From positions 1 to 64,000 of the forward strand of contig NZ_LIFX01000004.1 in NCBI RefSeq assembly GCF_001297775.1: a stretch of DNA of 64,000 nucleotides, in the 5' to 3' direction. Below the pieces are notes generated by a model that saw only the letters and a program-made list of their open reading frames with translations, ran no database searches and was not told where the DNA came from. Within the stretch, counting starts at the first letter, position 1; the number at the start of each line of letters is the position of its first letter. Shown here in pieces: positions 16,287-25,765 of the stretch. This DNA comes from Trabulsiella odontotermitis (GTDB lineage Bacteria > Pseudomonadota > Gammaproteobacteria > Enterobacterales > Enterobacteriaceae). The position numbers were made by a program, and so were the translations under genes.

Positions 16287-17926
16287 TGAATAACCCGACG
16301 CCTTTGTTGCAGGTGACTAACCTGCGGGTGAATGCGGCAGAACGTGACGTCGTGAAAGGCATCTCTTTTTCGCTGGCGCCACGCGAAGTGCTGGCCGTTG
16401 TGGGAGAGTCAGGCAGTGGAAAAACGCTGGCGATGCGCTCTTTAATCAAATTATTACCCACCGGCATCACCAGCCTCGCAGATTCGCTGATCTTCGACGG
16501 TCAGGATTTGCAGCAGCTTGACCAGGAACAGTTGCGGAGTCTGCGCGGCGCAGGCATTGGCATGGTCTTCCAGGAGCCGATGACGTCGCTGAATCCGGCG
16601 ATGACCATCGGCCGTCAACTGGATGAAGGGTTAGTGCTGCACACTCAACTGACTGAACGCGAGCGGCGTGGAAAAATTATCGCCATGCTGGAGCGCGTTG
16701 GCTTAACGGATGCCGCCAGTTTGCTTGGCCGTTTCCCTCATGAATTTTCAGGAGGCATGCGTCAGCGGGTCATGATTGCCGCCGTGATGCTGCTGGAGCC
16801 GAAACTGATCATTGCCGATGAGCCAACCACAGCGCTCGATGTGCTTGTGCAGCATGAAGTGATGGAACTGATGCTGTCGCTGACGGCGGAGAAGGGCAGC
16901 GCGGTGATCCTCATCAGCCATGATTTATCGATGGTGGCGCGCTATGCCTCGCGCATCATGGTGATGGAGCAGGGGGAACTGGTTGAACAGAACAGCAGTC
17001 AGCATCTGCTGGCGGCACCACAGCATCCCTACACGCGACGGCTGCTGGAAGCATTACCGGTGCGCCAGCCCGCCCCGGACCGGCAACGATTACTGACGGC
17101 GGAAAGCGTGATTGCCCTGACGGATGTTGAAATTATCTACAGCGGTCATAAAAGATGGTTTCGCCCGGCATCCGTAACGAAGGCGGTGCAGGGCGTCAGC
17201 TTTAACGTGCGTGCGGGAGAGACAGTCGCGCTGGTAGGGGCGAGTGGCTCGGGTAAAACCACCATCGGTAAACTGATTGCCGGCATGTTAAAGGCCAGCA
17301 GTGGAACGCTGGCGTTTCGTGGACATCTGGTCAGCAATGCCGATAAGAAACTGCTCACCACCTGGCGTCGCGAATGCCAGATGATTCAGCAGGATCCGTT
17401 TTCCTCTCTGGATCCGCGGATGTTTATCGCACAAATCCTCGAAGAGCCGCTCCTGCTGATTGACACCATGAACCGGCGCGCCCGCGAACAACGAGTCCGC
17501 GAAGTGCTTGATGAAGTGGGTCTGGGGGAAATGTTTTTAACCCGATATCCGCATCAGCTCTCAGGAGGGCAGCGCCAGCGAGTGGCTATCGCCAGGGCGA
17601 TTATTCGCCGTCCTGCGTTTATCATCGCTGATGAACCGACATCGGCCCTCGATATGACGGTACAAAAACAGATCCTGCAACTATTAAAACGGCTACAGAA
17701 CCATTATGGATTCGCCTGTCTTTTCATCACCCACGATCTCGGGGCCGTAGAACAGGTTGCCGATCGTATTCTGGTGATGGAAAAAGGCGTACTGGTAGAA
17801 AGCGGTTGGAGTGACGATGTGCTGGATAACCCGCGTCACCCCTACACCCAGCGGCTACTGCGCTGCCTGCCGATCCTGAAACCCCTGGATCACGGCGGAT
17901 ATCAGCTCCAGCAGCAGCCTGCATGA
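16283..17926 (+). CDS. Fused double ABC ATPase, GsiA/DppDF type
   Basis: 547-aa protein holding two complete nucleotide-binding domains. First half: Walker A GESGSGKT, signature FSGGMRQR, Walker B LIIADEPTTALD. Second half: Walker A GASGSGKTT, signature LSGGQRQR, Walker B FIIADEPTSALD. Each half ends in the HPYTRRLL or HPYTQRLL element of peptide importers. It energises the two permeases upstream. It ends five bases before the stop of the convergent LysR gene. Confidence 0.93.
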   Translation: MMNNPTPLLQVTNLRVNAAERDVVKGISFSLAPREVLAVVGESGSGKTLAMRSLIKLLPTGITSLADSLIFDGQDLQQLDQEQLRSLRGAGIGMVFQEPMTSLNPAMTIGRQLDEGLVLHTQLTERERRGKIIAMLERVGLTDAASLLGRFPHEFSGGMRQRVMIAAVMLLEPKLIIADEPTTALDVLVQHEVMELMLSLTAEKGSAVILISHDLSMVARYASRIMVMEQGELVEQNSSQHLLAAPQHPYTRRLLEALPVRQPAPDRQRLLTAESVIALTDVEIIYSGHKRWFRPASVTKAVQGVSFNVRAGETVALVGASGSGKTTIGKLIAGMLKASSGTLAFRGHLVSNADKKLLTTWRRECQMIQQDPFSSLDPRMFIAQILEEPLLLIDTMNRRAREQRVREVLDEVGLGEMFLTRYPHQLSGGQRQRVAIARAIIRRPAFIIADEPTSALDMTVQKQILQLLKRLQNHYGFACLFITHDLGAVEQVADRILVMEKGVLVESGWSDDVLDNPRHPYTQRLLRCLPILKPLDHGGYQLQQQPA

Positions 17927-17931
17927 TGGCA

Positions 17932-18834
17932 TCAGCCCTGCTCTTTAATGATGTCAATCAGTGCCCGCAGGCTGGCTGGCATATGCCGGTTGGCCGGAAA
18001 CCAGAGGCATAAACCGGGAATCGGCGGGCACCACGGTTCGAGTACTGTGACCAGCCTGCCATCCTTCAGCGCAGACCGGGCATGAACATCCGGGACGTAG
18101 GCGATCCCCAGTCCCTGAATTGCCGCACACACCATGAGCGGTGAACTGTTCAGTGTCAGTGTTCCGGGAACATCCACCGCGATGCTCTGCCCGTGGCGGG
18201 AAAACTCCCAGCGGTAGCGTTTGCCGCTGGGTAATCGCTGACGAACACAGTGATGATGTACCAGATCGTCCGGCACCGCGGGTGCAGGGTGCTGCGCCAG
18301 ATAGGACGGCGATGCGACGGCCAGAAAGCGGACATCACCGCCAAAACGCACCGCCACCATATCAGCGGGAACATCTTCCGCCAGCCGGATCCCCGCATCA
18401 AACCCTTCGGCGACAATATCCACCAGCCGGCCATCCACCACCAGATCCAGCGACACGCCGGGATAACGTGCCAGATACTCCGGCACAATCGTCTGCAACA
18501 GCAACTGGATGGCTTCCTGCCCGCCATTAATACGCAGCGTACCCAGCATCTGTCCCCGGGTATCCGCCACTTCTTCCAGTGCCTGCTCCAGACCCATCAG
18601 ATGAGGAGAAATGCGCCGCAGCAACTCTTCTCCGGCCTCTGTCAACGCCACGCTGCGCGTGGTGCGGTGCAGCAGGCGAACGCCCAGACGCGCTTCCAGC
18701 CCGCGAATAGCGTGGCTTAACGTTGAGCGGGTCACACCGGAAAAATCCGCTGCGCGACGAAAACTACGTTGCTCCGCTACCGCCATAAAGGCTTTCAGAT
18801 CGGAAAACGTCGGGGTTTTTATTGGTGATTTCAT
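17932..18834 (-). CDS. LysR family transcriptional regulator
   Basis: 300-aa regulator. N-terminal helix-turn-helix (FSDLKAFMAVAEQRSFRRAA, then TRSTLSHAIRGLEARLGVRLL) and a type 2 periplasmic-binding-like effector domain (LVTVLEPWCPP near the C-terminus). It is divergent from a short-chain dehydrogenase gene with 93 bases between the starts, the standard layout in which a LysR protein controls its neighbour and itself. The effector is unknown. Confidence 0.9.
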   Translation of the reverse strand: MKSPIKTPTFSDLKAFMAVAEQRSFRRAADFSGVTRSTLSHAIRGLEARLGVRLLHRTTRSVALTEAGEELLRRISPHLMGLEQALEEVADTRGQMLGTLRINGGQEAIQLLLQTIVPEYLARYPGVSLDLVVDGRLVDIVAEGFDAGIRLAEDVPADMVAVRFGGDVRFLAVASPSYLAQHPAPAVPDDLVHHHCVRQRLPSGKRYRWEFSRHGQSIAVDVPGTLTLNSSPLMVCAAIQGLGIAYVPDVHARSALKDGRLVTVLEPWCPPIPGLCLWFPANRHMPASLRALIDIIKEQG

Positions 18835-18927
18835 TTCACCTCTTTATGCCATTTGTTGAGTCTTATCATTCCAATCATCGTGCCATAACCTGTACTGGTG
18901 AGTTAACAATTTTCTGGAGAGAGTGCG

Positions 18928-19761
18928 ATGAACAATAAAACCTGGTTTATTACCGGTACCTCAACCGGTCTCGGACGTCTGATGACGGAGCACCTGCTGG
19001 CGCGCGGCGATAACGTGATTGCCACTCTGCGTAAGCCCGGCGCGCTGGATGATCTGCTGGTGCGTTATAGCGGGCAGCTCCATGTTCTGTTGCTGGACGT
19101 CACGGATACCGCGGCCATACGCAGTGTCGTGCAGCAGGCATTCGACCTTGCCGGGCGTATCGATGTGCTGGTCAGTAATGCGGGATACGGGCTTTTCGGT
19201 GCGGCGGAGGAGGTCAGCGACGCCCAGATTGAGCGTCAGATTGCCACCAATCTCACCGGATCAATCCAGCTTATTCGCGCTGTACTGCCGCATCTGCGTC
19301 AGCAGGGGGGCGGGCGAATTGTTCAGGTGTCATCAGAGGGCGGGCAAATCGCCTGGCCGAATTTCAGTCTCTATCACGCCACCAAATGGGGTATCGAAGG
19401 ATTTATTGAATCCGTCGCCCAGGAAGTGGCGCCTTTCGGTATCGATTTTCTTATCACCGAACCCGGCCCGACGGCGACGAATTTCGCCAGTGGTCTGGAT
19501 GTCGCCCAGCCGATGGCCTGCTATGAGAATACCCCCGCCGGTGAGGTGCGCCGAGGGCTGGCTGACGGCAGTATCGGCATCAATGGCGATGCGGTTAAAA
19601 CCGTCGGGGCGATAATTGCTGCTGCGGATACGGAAAAGCCCCCGTTCCGTCTGGCGCTGGGGAGTAAGGCTTATCACTCTATTCGCGAGGCGCTGAATGG
19701 CCGGTTGCAGGTTCTGGAGGCGACCCGCGCGGTGACCCTGAAGACGGACAAGGATGCGTAA
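18928..19761 (+). CDS. Short-chain dehydrogenase/reductase
   Basis: 277-aa SDR oxidoreductase. Cofactor loop TGTSTGLG at residue 10, NAG motif (VSNAGYG), catalytic Ser in VSSEGG and YHATK with Tyr and Lys. The lack of an acidic residue at the end of strand 2 (TLRKPGAL, with Arg-Lys) suggests NADPH preference. Classical SDRs of this subgroup reduce or oxidise small carbonyl compounds. Probably controlled by the divergent LysR protein. CTGGAGAGAG supplies the ribosome site. Confidence 0.88.
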   Translation: MNNKTWFITGTSTGLGRLMTEHLLARGDNVIATLRKPGALDDLLVRYSGQLHVLLLDVTDTAAIRSVVQQAFDLAGRIDVLVSNAGYGLFGAAEEVSDAQIERQIATNLTGSIQLIRAVLPHLRQQGGGRIVQVSSEGGQIAWPNFSLYHATKWGIEGFIESVAQEVAPFGIDFLITEPGPTATNFASGLDVAQPMACYENTPAGEVRRGLADGSIGINGDAVKTVGAIIAAADTEKPPFRLALGSKAYHSIREALNGRLQVLEATRAVTLKTDKDA

Positions 19762-19886
19762 GCCCGGGAGTATTTTCGGGGCTCTGAGTCAGCATGAGGC
19801 CGATGACGGATATGTCACGCCAAAGTCAACTTTGTGAGCCTTCCGAAAAAATTCATCATCAACAGATAATTGCCCTTCGTGGTTTT

Positions 19887-19894
19887 GCCGATAA
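19887..19894 (+). promoter_or_regulatory. FliA-type -10 element of the first chemoreceptor gene
   Basis: GCCGATAA, a perfect sigma-28 -10 box, 60 bases before the MCP start. The -35 side is poor (TAATTGCC at 12-base spacing keeps only the TAA), so activity is uncertain. Confidence 0.5.
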
Positions 19895-19954
19895 CCCTTT
19901 GACGCCCGGCAATAGCGGGATAACAACCACGATTCACACGTAAGGGTAATATCT

Positions 19955-21592
19955 ATGGGCTTGTTCAAAAATTTCACTATTCGCAGCGTTATGCTCTGGG
20001 TACTGGGGCTGTTTTGTCTGCTCTGGTCTGCGGTCGGAGTATTTACTACGTATTCGCTGACGAAACTTAGCGATGGCAATATCGTTGATCGTGAACTGGT
20101 CGCGCAATTAACCATGCTGAGTAAGGGGAACGATCAATATTTCCGCTTTGTCACCCGTCTTTCCCGCGTGATGGAGGCAAAAGCGGCGGGGGAAGCCACG
20201 GATTTTAAACCGGTGCAGGAAGCGCTGGATAACATGAAAACGCAGTTAGAACGGCTGAAAAGCGTCTCGCCCGGCCCGATGGACGCGGACGTTTCCGCCG
20301 ATGTCCTGAAAAAATGGCAGAAGTTGCTGGATGACGGCGTGGTGGTGCAGATGCAGCTCGCGCAGCAGGACAGCAGCGACTATCGTCGGCACGCCACCCA
20401 GGTCACCCCGGAACTGAGCCGCGCGTTTGGCGCCAGCACCAATAAATTCACCGCGGTCGCCGACGAGAAGCTGGACAGGACCCGCGTCGCGATGGATAGC
20501 CTGACGCAGATAATGAAAATCACGGTGGTGACGGCGATTGTCATCGGCCTGCTTATTTTGCTGTTTACCGATCGTTATCTGGTGAAGTTTCTGGTGAAAC
20601 CGCTGGATCGCATTCGCCATCATTTTACCGTGATTGCCAAAGGGGATTTAAGCCAGCCGGTTGAGTTTTTCGGTAACAACTGCATCGGGCGGCTGTTCCC
20701 GTTACTGGCTGAAATGCAGGGCAGCCTGCGCGAAGCGGTAAGCACCATTCGCAGCGGTACGGAAAATATTTATCGCGGGGCGGCGGAAATCTCCTCCGGG
20801 AATAACGATCTCTCTTCCCGTACCGAAGAACAGGCCGCTTCGCTGGAAGAAACGGCTGCCAGCATGGAACAACTGACCGCGACGGTGAAATTCAACGCCG
20901 ACAATGCGCGTCAGGCAAGCAGCCTGGCGGAGAAAGCTTCAGTGACCGCCAGCCGGGGCGGCAAGCTGGTGGGGGATGTGGTGATCACCATGGAAGGCAT
21001 TTCCGAAAGCTCGAAGAAAATTAGCGAGATAACCAGTGTTATCAACAGCATCGCATTCCAGACCAATATTCTGGCGCTGAATGCGGCGGTGGAAGCCGCC
21101 CGTGCGGGCGAGCAGGGACGAGGTTTCGCCGTCGTGGCCGGGGAAGTCCGTAACCTTGCCAGCCGCAGCGCCGAAGCAGCGAAAGAGATTGAAACGCTGA
21201 TTGCCGACTCGGTTCGCCGCGTGGGCAGCGGGACGGAACTGGTCGGCGAAGCGGGCAGCACGATGCAGGAAGTGCTGAAAGCGGTATCCGATACCACGGA
21301 AATCATGAAGCAAATCGCGTCTGCCACCGACGAGCAAAGCAAAGGGATTTCGCAGGTCGGTGTGGCGGTCAGTGAAATGGACAGCGTAACCCAGCAGAAC
21401 GCTGCGTTAGTTGAGCAGATTTCCGCCGCAGCCGTCGCGCTGGAAGGGCAAACTGAAACACTGCAAAAAGCGGTTGCCCGATTCCGTCTTGCCGACAATG
21501 AACTCATCGCGAAGCCCGCTGGCGAAGCCACGCCTCCTGCTAAAGGTACCGCAAAGCCAGCGGCAGCCGAAAACGAGTGGGTGGCTTTCTAA
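19955..21592 (+). CDS. Methyl-accepting chemotaxis protein
   Basis: 545-aa transmembrane chemoreceptor. TM1 at about residues 12-32, a periplasmic helical sensor of about 150 residues (Tar/Tsr-like length), TM2 at about 190-210, HAMP around [12 protein letters not shown], and a long signalling coiled coil. The hairpin tip [34 protein letters not shown] is present in overlapping form (key residues [19 protein letters not shown]). The C-terminus ends NEWVAF, an xWxxF variant of the CheR/CheB docking pentapeptide, after a Pro/Ala-rich linker. Ligand unknown. It signals through CheA/CheW encoded elsewhere. Confidence 0.93.
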   Translation: MGLFKNFTIRSVMLWVLGLFCLLWSAVGVFTTYSLTKLSDGNIVDRELVAQLTMLSKGNDQYFRFVTRLSRVMEAKAAGEATDFKPVQEALDNMKTQLERLKSVSPGPMDADVSADVLKKWQKLLDDGVVVQMQLAQQDSSDYRRHATQVTPELSRAFGASTNKFTAVADEKLDRTRVAMDSLTQIMKITVVTAIVIGLLILLFTDRYLVKFLVKPLDRIRHHFTVIAKGDLSQPVEFFGNNCIGRLFPLLAEMQGSLREAVSTIRSGTENIYRGAAEISSGNNDLSSRTEEQAASLEETAASMEQLTATVKFNADNARQASSLAEKASVTASRGGKLVGDVVITMEGISESSKKISEITSVINSIAFQTNILALNAAVEAARAGEQGRGFAVVAGEVRNLASRSAEAAKEIETLIADSVRRVGSGTELVGEAGSTMQEVLKAVSDTTEIMKQIASATDEQSKGISQVGVAVSEMDSVTQQNAALVEQISAAAVALEGQTETLQKAVARFRLADNELIAKPAGEATPPAKGTAKPAAAENEWVAF

Positions 21593-21640
21593 TCCATCGG
21601 GCTGATAAGTGGCAAAACTTGCGCTTTTCAGCAACGTGTA

Positions 21641-21691
21641 TTGACAACTAAATGCCTGGTCAGTAATTTCAAATGCAATTACTGATCAGGC
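21641..21691 (+). promoter_or_regulatory. marR-emrAB promoter overlapped by a 15-base inverted repeat
   Basis: Promoter TTGACA (21641-21646), 17-base spacer, TAATTT (21664-21669). An inverted repeat, GCCTGGTCAGTAATT (21654-21668) and AATTACTGATCAGGC (21677-21691), has one mismatch in 15 and covers the -10 element and start region. This is the expected place for a MarR-type repressor to block RNA polymerase; the MarR gene starts 8 bases further. Confidence 0.75.
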
Positions 21692-21698
21692 AAGTATT

Positions 21699-22154
21699 AT
21701 GACTACCCCTACAGAAACTCCCAATATCAAACTTCACCTCGGCTTGCTGATTCATCTGGCAAGCCAGTTTAAAGATCAGTTGATTAACCAGTATTTCTCC
21801 GCCATCGACATCACTGCCGCTCAGTTCAAGGTATTGATAAGTATCTATAAAGGTTTCACCAGCCCGGTAGAAATCAGCAAGAATCTGTTGATGGACGCCG
21901 GAGCAATGAGTCGCATGATTGAACGGATGGTGAAGCGCGAACTGATCGTGCGAACCCCAAATCCGGAAGATAAACGGCAGGTCATCCTGGCGTTGACCGA
22001 AAAAGGACGGGCCATTTGCGACCGTTTTCAGAATGAGGCGCTGGCCTCGATTCTTGGCCTGCTGACCGCTCGTCTCACCGCCGGGGAGTCCCGGCAACTT
22101 GAAGCACTTCTGATAAAAATGTTGCCGGACGAGGTCATCCAGCCACATCGCTAA
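21699..22154 (+). CDS. MarR family repressor of the efflux unit
   Basis: 151-aa winged-helix regulator. The recognition region SPVEISKNLLMDAGAMSRMI and wing KRELIVRTPNPEDKRQ are typical MarR (the DxR wing motif is intact). First gene of a marR-emrA-emrB unit, with a promoter/operator immediately upstream, so autorepression relieved by a phenolic or similar drug is likely by analogy with EmrR. It is not E. coli EmrR itself by context (no mprA neighbours). Confidence 0.88.
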   Translation: MTTPTETPNIKLHLGLLIHLASQFKDQLINQYFSAIDITAAQFKVLISIYKGFTSPVEISKNLLMDAGAMSRMIERMVKRELIVRTPNPEDKRQVILALTEKGRAICDRFQNEALASILGLLTARLTAGESRQLEALLIKMLPDEVIQPHR

Positions 22155-22181
22155 GTTGTCCTGAAAAAGGTTAAGACAAAG

Positions 22182-23369
22182 ATGCAAACTTCATCTGCAC
22201 AATCTGCACAACCAGAAAAAAAGCCCAGTAAGCGCAAACGTAACTTCGGTATTTTGTTTGTTATCCTGCTGCTGATCGGCGCGGGATGCCTGGCATGGTA
22301 TCTGCTTTACGCCCGCTATTATGAAACGACTGACGATGCGTACGTTAACGCAAACCTGGTGACCCTGACGCCGCAAATCGCCGGTACGGTCACCCAGGTC
22401 ACCGTTGATGAAGGCGATTACGTTGTGAAAGGGCAACCACTGGTCCTGCTTGATCCGAGCGATACCGAAATCGCCCTGCAACAGGCAGAGGCTAATCTGG
22501 CGAATACTGTGCGCCAGGTACGTGGGCTGTACAGCACGGCGGATAACTATCGCGCACAGGTCGCGGCGAAGCAGGTCGCCCTGCAAACCGCGCAAAGCGA
22601 TTACGCGCGTCGGCAGAAGATCTTCTCAACCGGCGCGATTGCCGCCGAAGATCTCTCCCACTATCGCGATGCCGTGACCAGTGCAAAAAGTGATCTGGCC
22701 GCAGCGGAGCAGGCGCTGAAAACCAACCAGGCGATGGTGGATGACACTGTCATCGACAGCCATCCGGAAATCAAAAGCGCTGTCGCCACACTGCGTCAGC
22801 GCTTCCTTGATAACGCGCGCAGCACCATCCTCGCGCCAGTCAGCGGTTTTGTCGCTAAACGTGCTGTGCAGTTAGGCATGCGGGTGGATTCCGGCACGAC
22901 GCTGATGTCCATCGTGCCGTTGGATCAGGTGTGGGTGGACGCCAACTTTAAAGAAAGCCAGATGAATACCATGCGTCTGGGGCAAAAAGTCACGCTCACG
23001 GCGGATCTGTACGGTGATGATGTGGAATATCACGGCACGATTGAAAGCCTGGGTATCGGCACCGGCAGCGCGTTCTCTCTGTTACCGGCGCAAAACGCCA
23101 GCGGCAACTGGATCAAAATCGTCCAGCGATTGCCGGTGCGAATCACCCTCGATCCACATGATATGCAGAAACATCCGCTGCGCGTGGGGTTGTCGATGTT
23201 CGCCCGGGTGGATATCCGCAACGCCGACGGCAATTTACTGCCGCAGAAAACCGTTGCCGCACCGCGTTTCAGAACAGACGTTTATCAGAACGCGCTCGAT
23301 CAGGCCGACAGGCTGGTGGCGAAAATCCTTCATGACAACAGCAAAGTGGTAGCGACCAACGCCCGCTAA
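22182..23369 (+). CDS. EmrA-like periplasmic adaptor (HlyD family)
   Basis: 395-aa membrane fusion protein. One N-terminal TM helix (about residues 22-44), then YYETTDDAYVNANLV, the opening lipoyl half-domain typical of EmrA, a long alpha hairpin (about 100-210), and the second lipoyl/beta-barrel part (SGFVAKRAVQLGMRVDSGTT, VDANFKESQ). It links the inner-membrane MFS pump encoded next to an outer-membrane TolC-type channel. No channel gene is nearby, so chromosomal TolC is the likely partner. Confidence 0.9.
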   Translation: MQTSSAQSAQPEKKPSKRKRNFGILFVILLLIGAGCLAWYLLYARYYETTDDAYVNANLVTLTPQIAGTVTQVTVDEGDYVVKGQPLVLLDPSDTEIALQQAEANLANTVRQVRGLYSTADNYRAQVAAKQVALQTAQSDYARRQKIFSTGAIAAEDLSHYRDAVTSAKSDLAAAEQALKTNQAMVDDTVIDSHPEIKSAVATLRQRFLDNARSTILAPVSGFVAKRAVQLGMRVDSGTTLMSIVPLDQVWVDANFKESQMNTMRLGQKVTLTADLYGDDVEYHGTIESLGIGTGSAFSLLPAQNASGNWIKIVQRLPVRITLDPHDMQKHPLRVGLSMFARVDIRNADGNLLPQKTVAAPRFRTDVYQNALDQADRLVAKILHDNSKVVATNAR

Positions 23370-23379
23370 GAGAAATGTG

Positions 23380-24921
23380 ATGCAAGAAGATAAGTCAGCG
23401 TTTACGCCGCCCAGCCTGCTGCTTGCCACCATCGCGCTGTCGCTTGCGACATTCATGCAAGTGCTGGATACCACGATTGCCAACGTGGCGTTGCCGACGA
23501 TCGCCGGTAACCTGGGCGTCAGTTCCGATCAGGGCACCTGGGTTATTACCTCGTTTGCGGTGTGCAACGCGATTGCGCTGCCGCTGACGGGCTGGTTTAC
23601 CCGGCGCATCGGGCAACTCAGGCTTTTTACCGGCTCAGTGATATTGTTCACCCTGACCTCGTTCCTGTGCGGTTTCGCCCACAGCATGACCGAGTTGATT
23701 GTCTTTCGCGCGTTACAGGGCTTTTTCGCCGGGCCAATGTTCCCGATGTGTCAGACGCTGCTGCTGGTTATTTTCCCGGCCAGTAAACGCAGTATGGCGC
23801 TGGCGTTGCTCTCAATGGTCACGGTGGTGGCGCCCATTGTCGGGCCGATTACCGGCGGCTGGATCACGGATAACTACTCGTGGCCGTGGATTTTCTATAT
23901 CAACGTCCCTATCGGCATTTTTGCGGCGATCACCGTCTGGTCGCAACTGCGTGCGCGTGAAGAAACCACGACGACGGCGCCCATCGATTATATCGGCATT
24001 GCGTTGCTGGTACTGGGCGTCGGGTTGTTGCAGGTGGTGCTGGATAAAGGCAACGATCTCGACTGGTTCGCTTCGCAGACCATCATTGTGATGTCGGTGA
24101 TTTCGGCGATTGCACTGGTATCGTTTGTCATCTGGGAGCTGGGGGAAAAACACCCGATTGTGAATCTGCGGCTGTTTACTGATCGCAATTTCGCCATCGG
24201 TACGACGGCCCTGACGCTGGGTTACGCGGCATTTTTCGCCATTAACCTTATCCTGCCGCAATGGTTGCAGACTGAGATGGGGTATACCGCGATCTGGGCC
24301 GGACTTGCCGCCGCGCCAATGGGCTTTTTGCCGTTGCTGTTGACGCCGATTATTGGCCGTTACGCCAGTAAATTTGATTTGCGGCTCCTGGCGACAATGT
24401 CATTCCTGGCGATGGGCGTCTCCTGCCTTGTCCGTGCGCAGTTCACCACTGACGTGGATTTTCGTACCATCGCTGAAGTACAGATGTTCATGGGGATTGG
24501 CGTGGCGTTTTTCTTTATGCCGATCACCACCATCGTGCTGTCGAATTTGCATGGCGTGGAAGTGGCGGAAGGTTCCGGCCTGGCGACATTCTTCCGTGTG
24601 CTGGGCGGTTCGTTCGCTTCATCGCTGGCCACCTGGATCTGGTCGCGGCGCGAGGTGTTCCACCATGCGAACCTGACGGAAAGCGTTTCCGTCTACAACC
24701 CGGCGGCGATGGACTATCTGCAAAAGATGGGCGGCGTGACGCAGCAGCACCTGGCGGCGGTCGATAAAACCATCGAGCAGCAGGCGTACATGATGTCGAC
24801 TATCGACTATTTCTGGATCCTGGGCTGGGGATTTATGGCGCTGATTATCGTGATTTGGTTTGCCCGACCGCCGTTTATCCGCTCCGGCGCGCCTTCCTCG
24901 CCTGCGGCGTCGGGGCATTAA
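23380..24921 (+). CDS. EmrB-like drug:H+ antiporter (MFS, DHA2 family, 14 TM)
   Basis: 513-aa transporter with 14 predicted membrane helices. LSLATFMQVLDTTIANVALPTIAGNLG at the start contains the DHA2 motif D-T-T-I-xNVALP, followed by DQGTWVITSF. It is close to E. coli EmrB over its full length but a paralogue. I start at ATG 23380; GTG 23377 is one codon upstream. With the adaptor it should form a tripartite efflux pump for hydrophobic drugs or phenolics. Confidence 0.9.
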   Translation: MQEDKSAFTPPSLLLATIALSLATFMQVLDTTIANVALPTIAGNLGVSSDQGTWVITSFAVCNAIALPLTGWFTRRIGQLRLFTGSVILFTLTSFLCGFAHSMTELIVFRALQGFFAGPMFPMCQTLLLVIFPASKRSMALALLSMVTVVAPIVGPITGGWITDNYSWPWIFYINVPIGIFAAITVWSQLRAREETTTTAPIDYIGIALLVLGVGLLQVVLDKGNDLDWFASQTIIVMSVISAIALVSFVIWELGEKHPIVNLRLFTDRNFAIGTTALTLGYAAFFAINLILPQWLQTEMGYTAIWAGLAAAPMGFLPLLLTPIIGRYASKFDLRLLATMSFLAMGVSCLVRAQFTTDVDFRTIAEVQMFMGIGVAFFFMPITTIVLSNLHGVEVAEGSGLATFFRVLGGSFASSLATWIWSRREVFHHANLTESVSVYNPAAMDYLQKMGGVTQQHLAAVDKTIEQQAYMMSTIDYFWILGWGFMALIIVIWFARPPFIRSGAPSSPAASGH

Positions 24922-24958
24922 CGAACTAAAACGTGAATGGGCGTCCTTGCCGTTGTGC

Positions 24959-25765
24959 TCAGCATAACGTCTGGTAACCTCTGGCGAAGGCGATTTCCGC
25001 CCGATCATTAACAACGTCCCAGGCGTCGGCGGGCGGTGCGATAAATCCCTGTAGCGCCAGCGGCTGTAATAGCGCGGCATCATGTTGCGCTTTAAGTGTC
25101 AGAAACGCGGTTTGTAGTGCCTGAATGGTCTGCGGGTCAACGGTTTGACTCGCCACCAGTAAAGGCATCGGCGCCGGGGCGCTACGTGTCAGTATGCGGA
25201 TTTGGCGCATTAATTCCGGCTCATGCTGACACAACAGCGACCAGGCATAGCTGTCCAGCGGACCCACATCGGCCTGACCGGCGATGAGTGTTTCCACGAC
25301 TCGCCGTGGGGTGACCAGCGGCCCTGTGCATTCACGGTACAGCGGCTTCCTCGTTTCACTAAAATACGCTGACAGGTGGTAACGCACCGCGTTATAGCCG
25401 GAGTGGGATTCGGGATTGGTGTATGCCAGCCGCCCACCGAAAGTGTCTTCCAGACACCGGGCGGTGGATCCCTGCGGCACGATAAACAGGGTGCGGTAAT
25501 GACCCGGCAGCCCTTCCTCCGCGGCAATGCGCGTTACCGGCGCGACAACAGGTTGCACGGCAAACCGTTTCTGCGCGAACGGCCAGCCGCACATAAATAC
25601 CGCCAGCAGATCGGCGCGCGACCATAAGCCTTCCAGCCTGGCCGGGGCAGGGTAGTCGAATATTTCTGCTGTCAGGCCCGCACGACGCACGACCTCGCGA
25701 AGAAGCACTTTCCAGCCTTCGGTTGTCGCCGGGGTGACAGAGTACATTCGCGCGTTAACGATCAT
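24959..25765 (-). CDS. PhnD-like solute-binding-fold protein without signal peptide
   Basis: 268-aa protein with the type 2 periplasmic-binding fold of the phosphonate-binding PhnD family: MYSVTPATTEGW at the start, a middle segment GRLAYTNPESHSGYNAVR with the Ser-Gly-Tyr loop that normally cradles a ligand, and LIAGQADVGPLDSYAWSLL. The N-terminus (MIVNARMYSV) has no signal sequence, so it should stay in the cytosol. Last gene of the seven-gene minus-strand unit, overlapping the cyclodeaminase-like gene by four bases. It could be a cytosolic binding or sensor protein, or an enzyme of this fold; role unknown. Confidence 0.75.
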   Translation of the reverse strand: MIVNARMYSVTPATTEGWKVLLREVVRRAGLTAEIFDYPAPARLEGLWSRADLLAVFMCGWPFAQKRFAVQPVVAPVTRIAAEEGLPGHYRTLFIVPQGSTARCLEDTFGGRLAYTNPESHSGYNAVRYHLSAYFSETRKPLYRECTGPLVTPRRVVETLIAGQADVGPLDSYAWSLLCQHEPELMRQIRILTRSAPAPMPLLVASQTVDPQTIQALQTAFLTLKAQHDAALLQPLALQGFIAPPADAWDVVNDRAEIAFARGYQTLC

